Of a stretch of 34,243 bases of DNA, positions 16,391 through 23,620 are shown piece by piece. The DNA comes from Cellulomonas cellasea (GTDB taxonomy: Bacteria > Actinomycetota > Actinomycetes > Actinomycetales > Cellulomonadaceae), in contig NZ_BJLR01000008.1 in assembly GCF_006538745.1 (NCBI RefSeq), positions 1 to 34,243 of the forward strand, written 5' to 3'. The position numbers and the translations under genes are program-made. Positions within the stretch are counted from its first letter, which is position 1; every line of letters starts with the position of its first letter. Below the pieces are notes generated by a model, which was not told the origin of the DNA, did not search any database, and saw nothing but the letters and a program-made list of their open reading frames with translations.

Positions 16391-16496
16391 TCCGCTTCTT
16401 GCGCAGGTCATCGGGGGTTCCGGCGTGCGCCCAGGATGTCGGAATTAGCCCGTTCTCATCTCGCATGCCGAGACGGATCACCCGGACGTGGCGGGA

Positions 16497-16512
16497 CTGG
16501 ACGGGTGTCCAG
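16497..16512. promoter_or_regulatory. 16-bp inverted repeat, copy 1
   Basis: CTGGACGGGTGTCCAG: perfect 6-bp arms around a 4-bp centre. A near-identical copy lies 104 bp away at 16601. Confidence 0.5.
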
Positions 16513-16600
16513 GGCTCTCCGGCGGGTCAGGCGACGCCCCAGGGCCACGCCTCCTCGCGTCGGCACGAGGCCGGTCCGAGGACGAGGGCAGCGCGCTGAC

Positions 16601-16616
16601 CTGGACGGATGTCCAC
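16601..16616. promoter_or_regulatory. 16-bp inverted repeat, copy 2
   Basis: CTGGACGGATGTCCAC matches copy 1 at 14 of 16 positions. The 104-bp separation is close to ten helical turns, which would allow a dimeric regulator to bind both on one face or form a loop. Confidence 0.5.
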
Positions 16617-16660
16617 ACCGCGCGCCCACCGTGCGCGCGCGGCGCCACCTGTCCTCGGGG

Positions 16661-16687
16661 TGACCTCGCCGTGACCGTGCCATGACC
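16661..16687. repeat. Three TGACC direct repeats with 11-bp period
   Basis: TGACC occurs at 16661, 16672 and 16683, each within a [CG]RTGACC heptamer. An 11-bp spacing of heptamers is typical of sites for SARP-type activators, but no adjacent promoter is evident on either strand. Confidence 0.3.
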
Positions 16688-16933
16688 TGCCGGTGTCGGC
16701 CGGGCGGCCGACCGCGGGAGCGGGCTCGCCCCACGAGCCCGGGACCGTCGAGGGAAATGACGGACGCATGGGCCGGAGAATACGAACGGGCTGCGGGGCG
16801 GACTATCCGGTCCCGCTGCCCGCACAAAGGCAGTCACGGGAAAGAAATGGTCATTCCGGGACGGCTCGCGCGTACCCCGGCACGGCACGCTCCGGGCACT
16901 GCGCGCTCGGACCCGGCCGGCCCGGGACGCGCC

Positions 16934-16964
16934 GAGGGCCCGCGTGCGGCGCACACGGGCCCTC
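16934..16964. terminator. Terminator after the LLM oxidoreductase gene
   Basis: GAGGGCCCG (16934-16942) pairs perfectly with CGGGCCCTC (16956-16964), with an inner GTGCG/CGCAC stem. It begins 24 nt past the stop of the minus-strand gene at 16988. Confidence 0.75.
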
Positions 16965-16987
16965 CACGACGCCGGCCGCCCGGCGGC

Positions 16988-17935
16988 TCAGCCGAGCTGC
17001 GGGACGACGTCGCTCGCGACGAGCGCGAGGTGGTCGAGGTCCTGCAGGTCGAGCACCTGGAGGTAGACCCGCGAGATCCCCAGCTCCGCGAGCACCCCGA
17101 GCCGGTCCACCATGGCCGTCGGCGTCCCGGCGATCCCGCGCGCGCGGGCCTCGGCCGGGTCCCACCCGACCGCTGCGGCGCGCCGCTCGACCTCGGCGTC
17201 GTCCTTGCCGCCGCACAGCAGGAACACCGCCGAGAAGATCATCGACGCCGGGTCCCGGTCGATCGCGCGGCACGCGGCCCGCACCCGGTCGAGCTTCTCC
17301 CCGACCTCGTGGAGCTCCGGGAACACCACGTTGAACTCGGCGGCGTGGCGCGCGGCCAGCGCCGGGGTCCGCCGCGGGCCGTTGCCGCCGACGATGACCG
17401 GGACGCCCGCCCGGGTCGGGTCGAGCGGCGACGTCTGCACGGGCTTGGGCAGCGCGGGCGAGCTCGTGAGCGTGTAGTGCGCACCCTCGTAGGAGAACCG
17501 CTCGCCGACCGGCGTGCCCCACAGCCCTGTCACGACGTCGAGCTGCTCCTCGAGGATCCCGAAGCGCTTCTCGGGGAACGGGATCCCGTACGCGGCGTGC
17601 TCCTGCGCGAACCACCCCGCGCCGAGCCCGAGCTCGACGCGCCCGCCCGACATCTGGTCGACCTGCGCGACCTGGACGGCGAGCACGCCCGGGTGCCGGA
17701 ACGTCGCCGACGAGACGAGCGTCCCGAGCCGGATGCGCGACGTCTCCCGGGCGAGGCCGGCCAGCGTCGTCCACGCCTCGGTCGGCCCGGGGAGGCCGTC
17801 GCCGTCCCCCATGCGCAGGAAGTGGTCGGAGCGGAAGAAGGCGTCGTAACCGAGCTGCTCGGTCGCGCGCGCCACCGCGAGCAGGTCGTCGTACGTGGCC
17901 CCCTGCTGGGGCTCGGTGAAGATCCTCAGGTCCAT
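16988..17935 (-). CDS. LLM-class (luciferase-like) F420-dependent oxidoreductase
   Basis: A 315-aa TIM-barrel bacterial-luciferase-family protein, here most like actinobacterial F420-dependent enzymes. Characteristic parts are the MDLRIFTEPQQG start, AFFRSDHFLRMG, RIRLGTLVSSATFRHPGVLA, VDQMSGGRVELGLGAGWFAQEHAAYGI and VPVIVGGNGPRRTPALAARHAAEFNV. The GAGW and VGGNG segments line the cofactor phosphate pocket in this family. The substrate cannot be predicted. The ATG at 17935 has AAAGG some 11 nt upstream. It is transcribed alone, diverging by 41 bp from a small membrane-protein gene and closed by a strong terminator. Confidence 0.9.
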   Translation of the reverse strand: MDLRIFTEPQQGATYDDLLAVARATEQLGYDAFFRSDHFLRMGDGDGLPGPTEAWTTLAGLARETSRIRLGTLVSSATFRHPGVLAVQVAQVDQMSGGRVELGLGAGWFAQEHAAYGIPFPEKRFGILEEQLDVVTGLWGTPVGERFSYEGAHYTLTSSPALPKPVQTSPLDPTRAGVPVIVGGNGPRRTPALAARHAAEFNVVFPELHEVGEKLDRVRAACRAIDRDPASMIFSAVFLLCGGKDDAEVERRAAAVGWDPAEARARGIAGTPTAMVDRLGVLAELGISRVYLQVLDLQDLDHLALVASDVVPQLG

Positions 17936-17963
17936 GCGGAGCAGCCTTTCACGGCGCGCCGAG

Positions 17964-17969
17964 TACCGT
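17964..17969 (+). promoter_or_regulatory. -10 element of a leaderless promoter
   Basis: TACCGT seven bases before the GTG at 17977; it supports the small ORF as a real gene. Confidence 0.45.
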
Positions 17970-17976
17970 CGGGTCG

Positions 17977-18147
17977 GTGAGATCCGTGCGCTGGGCGAGC
18001 GTCGCGACCGTCGTGGGCTGCGCGGTCGTGACGCTCGTGTGCGTCGCCGCGGCCGCCCGGGGACGCACCTGGGCGCTCGTGCCGGGCCTCGTGGCCGCGG
18101 CCATCGGGTTCCGCGAGCTGCGTGCGCTGCAGCGCGGGGTGCGCTGA
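17977..18147 (+). CDS. Small membrane protein, 56 aa
   Basis: A short ORF starting GTG-AGA-TCC and ending GVR-stop. It encodes a basic N-terminus (VRSVRW) and two hydrophobic helices, WASVATVVGCAVVTLVCVAA and WALVPGLVAAAIGF, joined by a short basic loop, then an Arg-rich tail. Two membrane spans with positive residues at the ends are typical of real small membrane proteins. A TACCGT -10 element seven bases upstream fits a leaderless transcript. It diverges from the oxidoreductase gene and converges on the glycosylase gene. I do not recognise a family. Confidence 0.65.
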   Translation: MRSVRWASVATVVGCAVVTLVCVAAAARGRTWALVPGLVAAAIGFRELRALQRGVR

Positions 18148-18181
18148 CGGGACGGGCGCCTCCTCGGGTCCGCCGGCAGGG

Positions 18182-19120
18182 TCAGACCTGGCAGACCGGG
18201 CACCAGTAGAGCTTGCGGGTCGCCATGTCCTCGACCTGCACCGCGGTGCCGCACACGTGGCACGGCAGCCCCGCCCGGCGGTAAACCCAGTGCCGCGCGT
18301 CGCGGTCGACGAGCGCACACGCCCGACCGGCGTCGTCGAGGTCCTCGCGCGTGAGCATCACGCCCGTGCGGATCCCGTCCGCGAGCAGCACGGTCCAGTC
18401 CTCCCAGATGCCGCGCACGACCTCGCGCGGGACCCGGCGCCCCGGCGTGTGCGGCTCGAGGCGCGCCCGGAACAGCAGCTCCGCGCGGTACACGTTGCCG
18501 ATGCCCGCGACGACGGACTGGTCCATGAGCAGCGCCCCGACCGCCGTCGAGCGCGACGTCACGGCGTCGACCACCTGCTCGCCCGCGGCCGCGAGCGCCA
18601 CCGGGTCGTCGAACGCGGCGGGGTCGGGCCCGAGCCGGGCGGCGGCCGCCGCCGCAGCACCGGGGTCGAGCACCTCGCACGCCGTCGGCCCGCGCAGGTC
18701 CGCCGCGGTCTCCTCGCTCAGCAGCCGGACGCGCACCTGCCCGACGGGCGCGGGCGGGAACGTCTCGTCGACCCCCGCCGGCTCCGCGAGCTCGCTCTCG
18801 CCCTCGCCGACCCGCACCGCACGACGCACGCGCGGCGCACCGAGGCTCGCGAGCGGGGCGAGCCCGTCGTCGAGCGGCGTGACCCGCCCGTGCAGGTCCC
18901 ACGCGCCGTAGAGCCCGAGGTGGACGCGCAGCACGAGCTCGCCCTCGAACTCGAGGAAGAGCTGCTTGCCCACCGCGCGCGACGCGACGAGCATGCGGCC
19001 GTCGAGCCGCTCCGCGCCGGCGGCGAACCGTCCCTGCGGCGACGTGACCCGCAGCCGGTGCCCGACGAGGTCGCGCCCGAGCTGGCGCGCGATGCGGTGG
19101 ACGGTGTGGCCCTCGGGCAC
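18182..19120 (-). CDS. Fpg/Nei-family DNA glycosylase (endonuclease VIII, Nei2-like)
   Basis: A 312-aa bifunctional DNA glycosylase/AP lyase for oxidised bases. It starts MPEGHTVHRIARQL; after Met removal Pro2 is the Schiff-base nucleophile and Glu3 the catalytic acid, and PEGHT is typical of the Nei branch rather than Fpg (PELPE). The helix-two-turn-helix is visible as DQSVVAGIGNVYRAELLF. The C-terminal zinc finger is C-x2-C (CHVC) and C-x2-C (CPVC) around a basic loop. The GTG start is fixed by the required Pro2. It closely resembles actinobacterial Nei2 proteins in length. It appears monocistronic. Confidence 0.94.
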   Translation of the reverse strand: MPEGHTVHRIARQLGRDLVGHRLRVTSPQGRFAAGAERLDGRMLVASRAVGKQLFLEFEGELVLRVHLGLYGAWDLHGRVTPLDDGLAPLASLGAPRVRRAVRVGEGESELAEPAGVDETFPPAPVGQVRVRLLSEETAADLRGPTACEVLDPGAAAAAAARLGPDPAAFDDPVALAAAGEQVVDAVTSRSTAVGALLMDQSVVAGIGNVYRAELLFRARLEPHTPGRRVPREVVRGIWEDWTVLLADGIRTGVMLTREDLDDAGRACALVDRDARHWVYRRAGLPCHVCGTAVQVEDMATRKLYWCPVCQV

Positions 19121-19194
19121 GTCGCCTCAGGCCCGCCCGCGCGACCGGGGCCGCAGCGTCGCTGTCGTCATGCGCGGTCCGGTCCCGGGACCGC

Positions 19195-19404
19195 TCAGGG
19201 CTCGAGGATCGACGGGAGGATGACCCCGAGCGTCGAGGCCAGGATGCCGCCGCCGAAGATGAGCCCGGACTGCTGGTCGAAGCCGACCGCCATGATCCAG
19301 AAGCCCGCGAGGAAGATCGCGAACGTCAGGACGAACAGCACGATCCCCTTCGCCCGCTGCGGCGTCGCCTCGTGATCGGGAACGCCCGCACCGTCGTTCG
19401 ACAT
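19195..19404 (-). CDS. Small membrane protein, 69 aa
   Basis: MSNDGAGVPDHEATPQRAKG followed by two hydrophobic helices, IVLFVLTFAIFLAGFWIMAVGF and GLIFGGGILASTLGVILPSI, ending ILEP. The ATG at 19404 has GAAGGGG upstream at a good distance, so this is a well-supported gene despite its length. No family recognised; it resembles many short actinobacterial two-helix membrane proteins. It lies downstream of the LRR-like gene on the same strand with about 54 bp between them. Confidence 0.75.
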   Translation of the reverse strand: MSNDGAGVPDHEATPQRAKGIVLFVLTFAIFLAGFWIMAVGFDQQSGLIFGGGILASTLGVILPSILEP

Positions 19405-19458
19405 CTGATGAACCCCTTCGGACCGTGGACCGTGGAAAACCGACCGGGCAAGTCTCCC

Positions 19459-20320
19459 CTACGCGGGCGCCGGACGCGAAGCCGGGCCCGGGCTCCGTCC
19501 GCTCACGTCGAGCCACGGTGCCGGCGGGAGGTCGGGGCTGAACCGGCCCCGCAGGAGGTTGACCCCTTCGAGCGCCGGCAGGCCGGTCAGCACGTCGGCG
19601 TGCACGAGGTCGCCGTTCATGTAGAGCGCGACGCGCCGGAGCCGGCGGCACCCCGCCAGCGGGCGCAGGTCCACGACGTTGTCGAGGATCTGGTTGCCCC
19701 TCGGGTTGTTGATGATGAGGTACTCGAGGTGCGCCATCTCCTCGAGGCCCTCCAGGGACGCCACCCCCGCACCGTCGACCTCGAGCTCGACCAGCGCGGA
19801 CGGCGGCTCGTCCGTGCGCAGGTCGAAGTCGGTGACCCGCAGACCCCGTGCCATCTCGAGCCGCACGTGCGTCAGCCGCGCGCAGCCGGAGAGCGGCGCA
19901 AGGGACGGCACGGTCATCTTGCCGAGCACGAGCGACCGGAGCTCCCGCAGCTCGGACAGCGGCCCTGCGACGTGCCCCTCGTCGATGGACGCCCCCTCGA
20001 CCCGCGGCAGAGCCGAGGCCGGGATCGGCGCCGCGAGGTTGCCGAGCACCGTGAGCGCCTCGACGTCCCGCAGCGCCTCGACGGGGATCGCCGGGATCCG
20101 GCGACCCGGCGACCCGGCGACCCGGCGACCAGATGGTCAGGTCGCGCGGCCGGAGCTCCGCGAGCCAGTCGAGGCTCGCCCCACGCCCACGCACCGTGCC
20201 CGCGAGGAGCTGAAGACGCACGACGCCCTCGTCACGGATCCGGCTCAGGTCCTCGCGGGACGGGACCTCGTCGAGCACCGCGAGCCGGTCGTGCCCGGCG
20301 TTCTCGAAGCTGACACCCAC
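19459..20320 (-). pseudogene. Leucine-rich-repeat-like gene, frame-disrupted by an 8-bp tandem repeat
   Basis: The natural start is probably the GTG at 20320, with AGGGGG just upstream. It reads VGVSFENAGHDRLAVLDE through LRPRDLTIWSPG and then enters the 8-bp repeat and leaves frame. The coding sense resumes one base over as RIPAIPVEALRDVEALTVLGNL and continues to the stop at 19459; an in-frame GTG at 20049 would give a truncated 196-aa product. The protein consists of irregular leucine-rich units (LRELRSLVLGKM, SALVELEVDGAGVASLEGLEEMAHLEYLIINNP, LAGCRRLRRVALYMNGDL, LPALEGVNLLRG). No signal peptide is seen, so it should be cytoplasmic. Two or five repeat units would give one 280-300-aa protein; the present four do not. 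It could be phase-variable, decayed, or a sequencing artefact. Confidence 0.7.
20098..20129. repeat. 8-bp tandem repeat CCGGCGAC, four copies
   Basis: Four perfect head-to-tail copies of CCGGCGAC (plus strand; GTCGCCGG on the coding strand). Because 8 is not divisible by three, each gain or loss shifts the frame of the LRR-like gene. Reading the junction by hand, two or five units join WSPGRR to IPAIPVEAL in frame; three or four do not. Confidence 0.9.
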
Positions 20321-20450
20321 GTCGTCCCCCTCGTCCGTGTCTGCTCGCACACCCCTCGCCCCTGCGGGTCCCGCCCATGCCTGGCCACGAGACCCCGACG
20401 GGCCGCCGTGCCGGGTGCGGCGCCTGCTCCGCCGGACGTCGGTCGTCCCG

Positions 20451-21551
20451 TCAGGCCAGGGCCTCGCGCGACGCGGCCGGGCGACGGAGCCGCGCACGCA
20501 CCGTCCCGAGGTCGGTCCGGCTCGGCAGCCAGGGCACCGCGGCCGCCGTCCGCGGGTCCGACCCGTAGACGAGCAGTGCCAGGAAGACACCGTAGACGGG
20601 CAGGTGGCCGACGACCTCGGTCGTGCCGAACAGGAGGAGCGTCGCGTTGAACGGCACCATCGCGACGAGCACCGCGACCTGCGGCATCGCACCCGAGAGC
20701 ACGAGCAGCCCGAACAGCAGCTCGACCCCGCCGGCGACCGCGATGAAGACGTCGGGGCTCACCGACAGCCCGACGAGCGCGAAGACGTCGAGCTGTGGGT
20801 ACTCGTGCAGGGTGTTGCGTGCGAGCTCGGGGTTCGTGAACTTCTCGCTGAACGCGAGCGAGACGAGCGCGACGGCGACCCCGATCCGCAGGAGCAGGAG
20901 CGCGCCGCGCAGCCGCTCAGGGCTCGGGTCGACGCGGCCGAGCGTGCCGTCCGACGGCGGGAGGACCGCGAGGAAGCCGGCGATGCCGAGCAGGCCGGCG
21001 GTCTCGAGCAGCGCGACCGGACCGGCGGCCAGGAGCGCCGGGGGGCCGAGGAGCACGACGCCCAGCGCGGCGTACCGGAGCCGGACCCCGGTCACGAGCC
21101 AGATCCCCACCGCGGCCTGCACGACCCCGGCGAACGACCCGCCGGGGACGTCCTCGAGCGGGAGCGACGGCGTGAGGAACGCGCCGGTCACCGAGAACGC
21201 GAGCAGCGAGACGCCGAGGTGGATCGCGAGCAGGCGCGGGACGTACGGCGTGAGCCGGCTCAGCGGGCGCAGGAACCCGAGCTCGGGCCGCGGGAGCCGG
21301 CCCGCGACGAGCCGCCACACGAGGGTGACCGCGATCGTCACGGCGGTCAGGGCCAGCGGCAGCGCGGAGAAGAAGAAGCCCCAGTCGCCGCCGTCGGCCG
21401 GCTCGGCGAACCAGCGCTCGTGCGCCGACGCGGGCGACGCACCGCCGGTGAGCGTGAGGGCGGACAGGGCGGCGACCGCGGCGGCACGGCGGCCGACGGT
21501 GCGCCGGCGCGGGGTGCGACGGGTGGTCGCGGGAATCACGGTGGTGGTCAT
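20451..21551 (-). CDS. DoxX-like polytopic membrane protein
   Basis: A 366-aa protein with a signal-peptide-like start (TTRRTPRRRTVGRRAAAVAALSALTLTGGASPASA) followed directly by HERWFAEP, then eight or so transmembrane helices. The second half (LRGALLLLRIGVAVALVSLAFSEKFTNPELA ... VELLFGLLVLSGAMPQVAVLVAM) resembles the DoxX/DoxD family of membrane proteins, whose relatives act in quinone-linked oxidation or are uncharacterised. An HERWF-type motif right after a cleavage site recurs in such proteins. The ATG at 21551 has only a weak ribosome site. Monocistronic as far as I can see; function unknown. Confidence 0.8.
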   Translation of the reverse strand: MTTTVIPATTRRTPRRRTVGRRAAAVAALSALTLTGGASPASAHERWFAEPADGGDWGFFFSALPLALTAVTIAVTLVWRLVAGRLPRPELGFLRPLSRLTPYVPRLLAIHLGVSLLAFSVTGAFLTPSLPLEDVPGGSFAGVVQAAVGIWLVTGVRLRYAALGVVLLGPPALLAAGPVALLETAGLLGIAGFLAVLPPSDGTLGRVDPSPERLRGALLLLRIGVAVALVSLAFSEKFTNPELARNTLHEYPQLDVFALVGLSVSPDVFIAVAGGVELLFGLLVLSGAMPQVAVLVAMVPFNATLLLFGTTEVVGHLPVYGVFLALLVYGSDPRTAAAVPWLPSRTDLGTVRARLRRPAASREALA

Positions 21552-21722
21552 CGGTGGCCCCAGGTGTGTGCGGAGTGCCGGTGGTGAGCGGCACCCGCAA
21601 CGCTAGGAACTGGACGGCCGTCCGGCCTGGGACCTCCGACCTGGACGGGCGGTCTGCCCGTGCGAGATCTGGACCGCCGGACCGTTCGGACGCACGCTCG
21701 CGCCGTCCGGCAGGCCGACCGT

Positions 21723-21754
21723 GGGGGGCGTCCTCCAGGAGGAGGACGCCCCCC
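21723..21754. terminator. Strong terminator after the LamG-like gene
   Basis: A 14-bp perfect stem GGGGGGCGTCCTCC / GGAGGACGCCCCCC with an AGGA loop, starting eight bases past the minus-strand stop at 21762. It may also stop readthrough from the plus strand. Confidence 0.85.
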
Positions 21755-21761
21755 CCACGGG

Positions 21762-23306
21762 TCAGGACCCGCTCATGCAGGCCATGAACTGCTGCGGGGT
21801 GCCGAGCACGCCGTCGTAGGTGCGCAGCGCGCTCACCGCGCCCGCCCACGTCCGCACCGGCGCACCGTCCACGAGCGCCCCACCGAGCCGGAACGGCCCG
21901 GATGCGGACGCGGACGCCGGCGCCGGGACGGCGGTGCCCCGGACCGTGTCGCCCTCGCCCGGCGCGGACGCGGAGCCCAGGTCGCACACGTTGAGCTGGA
22001 CGGTGCCGGCCCCGGCGTCACGCAGGCCGGCGAGCATGACCCAGGACCCGGCGGTCACCGGGACGGTCGAGACGGCCACCGCCGGAGCGGCGTCCGCGTC
22101 GGCACCGGGGACCGTGAACGCCCAGCACTCCGACGTGCCCTCGGGGCAGCCGTCGGTGCTCGTACCCAGCTCGAACGCCGCACCCCGCGCGCTGTCCTGG
22201 CTGACCGCGGTGCGAGCCGTCCCCGTCGCGTCCAGACGCACGAACGCGAGGACGGACCAGCTCGTGGACGGGTCGACGGCCGCCTGAGCCGTGGTGGCGG
22301 AGTCACCGGGCTCGTCGAACAGGAGCGCGCCGTCCGTCGGGCGGTTCGCGAGGTCGGCGAGCACCCCGCCTGTCCAGGTGGTGGTGGCCGAGAGCGTGAA
22401 CGGCCGGGTCCCGGTGACGTCGACGGCGACGGCACCGGAGCGCTCGTCGAGCAGCCACCGCGCGTCGCGCGACGGGCTGTCGACCGTGAAGCGGTAGAAC
22501 CGCTCGGCGCTCACGTTGCCCGCGGCGTCGACCGCGGTCAGGCGGATCCACTGCGGGCCGGCCTGCGTCGGGACGTACCGGTAGGTCACGCCCGTCTCCC
22601 CGGCCGGGAGCTCGATGCGCGTGCGGGTCTGCAGGTCCTCGTAGAGGAACGCGACGGTGCCGCCGGACGCCGCGGCCTCGAAGCGGAAGTCCCCCGCGAC
22701 GCCGATCCCGCCCGCGGTCCCGTCCTCGACGTACACGGCGGCGGCGCCGGCGACGGCGCTCACCTCGGGCGCGGCGGGCGCGGTCGCGTCGACGGCGATG
22801 CGGCACCGGACCGTCGAGCTCTTGCGGCCCTTCGCGTCCTTCGCCTGGACGCGCCACTCGTACGTCCGGCCGTCCTGCAGCAGCCCTTCCGGCACGCTCA
22901 CCGCGTGGTCCGCACCGGACGCCTGCGCGCCGCCGGTCACCGGACCCCACAGGCGCTTGCCGCTCGCACCGTCGCGCAGCGTGAACGTCGCCGTCACCTG
23001 GTCGCCGTCCGGGTCGGTCAGCGTCGCGCGCAGGGCGGGCGTGAGGCCGCGGACCGCCACGGGCGACCCGTCCGCCGCGCAGCGCGCGTCCGGGTCGGTC
23101 GTCCGGAGGTCGGCCGGGGCCGCCGGTGCGTGGTTCCGGGCGGGGTACGCCGCCGACCCGCCGGCCGGCGCGACGCCCGGCGACGCCACCGCCGTCCCGG
23201 GCGCGAGGAGCGCACCGGTGGCGAGGACGGCGGCCAGGAGCGCACCTCGCCGGATCCGGTGCGACGTCGCCACCGGGTTGTTCCTGACCTGCATCGACAC
23301 TCGCAC
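21762..23306 (-). CDS. Secreted protein with Ig/Fn3-like modules and a C-terminal LamG-like domain
   Basis: A 514-aa exported protein. The N-terminus has RIRRG, a hydrophobic core (ALLAAVLATGALLAPG) and a likely cleavage after AVA. Residues about 60-160 look like a beta-sandwich (LTPALRATLTDPDGDQVTATFTL, DGRTYEWRVQAKDAKG), followed by a second Ig-like segment (TQAGPQWIRLTAVDAAGNVSAERFYRFTV). The C-terminal 210 residues resemble a LamG/concanavalin-like fold (SWSVLAFVRLDA, GSWVMLAGLRDAGAGTVQLNVCD, FRLGGALVDGAPVRTWAGAVSALRTYDGVL). Such proteins bind carbohydrate or surfaces; no catalytic motif is seen. The GTG at 23306 is preceded by AAGGGGG. A 19-bp inverted repeat lies in its promoter region. 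Confidence 0.82.
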   Translation of the reverse strand: MRVSMQVRNNPVATSHRIRRGALLAAVLATGALLAPGTAVASPGVAPAGGSAAYPARNHAPAAPADLRTTDPDARCAADGSPVAVRGLTPALRATLTDPDGDQVTATFTLRDGASGKRLWGPVTGGAQASGADHAVSVPEGLLQDGRTYEWRVQAKDAKGRKSSTVRCRIAVDATAPAAPEVSAVAGAAAVYVEDGTAGGIGVAGDFRFEAAASGGTVAFLYEDLQTRTRIELPAGETGVTYRYVPTQAGPQWIRLTAVDAAGNVSAERFYRFTVDSPSRDARWLLDERSGAVAVDVTGTRPFTLSATTTWTGGVLADLANRPTDGALLFDEPGDSATTAQAAVDPSTSWSVLAFVRLDATGTARTAVSQDSARGAAFELGTSTDGCPEGTSECWAFTVPGADADAAPAVAVSTVPVTAGSWVMLAGLRDAGAGTVQLNVCDLGSASAPGEGDTVRGTAVPAPASASASGPFRLGGALVDGAPVRTWAGAVSALRTYDGVLGTPQQFMACMSGS

Positions 23307-23620
23307 GGCGCCCCCTTGACGCGTCCGGCCGCTCGACGCAGGACCCGGGCGGATTGCCGGTGCGGAGCGACGCCGGTGGCACGGTAGTGGACCGTGCAGA
23401 CACGCGTGCGGCTTTTCGAGCGCGCAGCCTCGGCAGGTTCACGCCCCGCTGACCTGGGCACACACCGAGCAGGGCGCACGGGGGCCGGCCGCGGCGGCGG
23501 GGTGGTGCAGGCCCCACCCCGACACGGCGGGTACCGGCATGGTGGCGGCGGTGCGCCACGACGCACGGTGGACGGGAACGCAACCGACCCCCGACCGGCA
23601 CGCCCACCCGAGGAGAACCC
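23307..23620. other. Divergent intergenic region (314 bp)
   Basis: Separates the LamG-like and serine hydrolase genes. Apart from the inverted repeat at 23379-23397 and a possible minus-strand TACCGT -10 overlapping it, I see no gene or RNA; a plus-strand ORF from GTG 23394 is Arg/Gly-rich and unconvincing. Confidence 0.5.
23379..23397. promoter_or_regulatory. Inverted-repeat operator candidate
   Basis: GCACGGT-AGTGG-ACCGTGC: perfect 7-bp arms around five bases, in the region between the divergent LamG-like and serine hydrolase genes. It could bind a dimeric repressor acting on either or both. Confidence 0.45.

Larger units (their letters stand above)
16136..16933. other. Non-coding region upstream of the glucan operon (about 800 bp)
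   Basis: I see no credible gene here; ORFs in all frames are Arg/Pro-rich shadows. Local base composition is less GC-rich than the flanking genes, especially about 16290-16470 and 16755-16860. It holds a LacI-like operator, two copies of a 16-bp inverted repeat, three phased TGACC repeats, and three (G)TCAGATC/ACAGATC elements near 16217, 16252 and 16277. CCGGA-tctg-TCCGG (minus strand, about 16272-16286) can form a small hairpin. A long 5' leader for the GT2 transcript is possible. I did not find the conserved cores of the c-di-GMP or c-di-AMP riboswitches. Confidence 0.6.

Noticed and set aside
16136-16450. c-di-GMP (GEMM) or c-di-AMP (ydaO) riboswitch upstream of the GT2 gene
   Set aside because: A GGGGGAAT stretch on the minus strand caught the eye, but the conserved cores (for example GCTAACC..GTAGGCG, or the GEMM GCAAACC-type loops) are not there.
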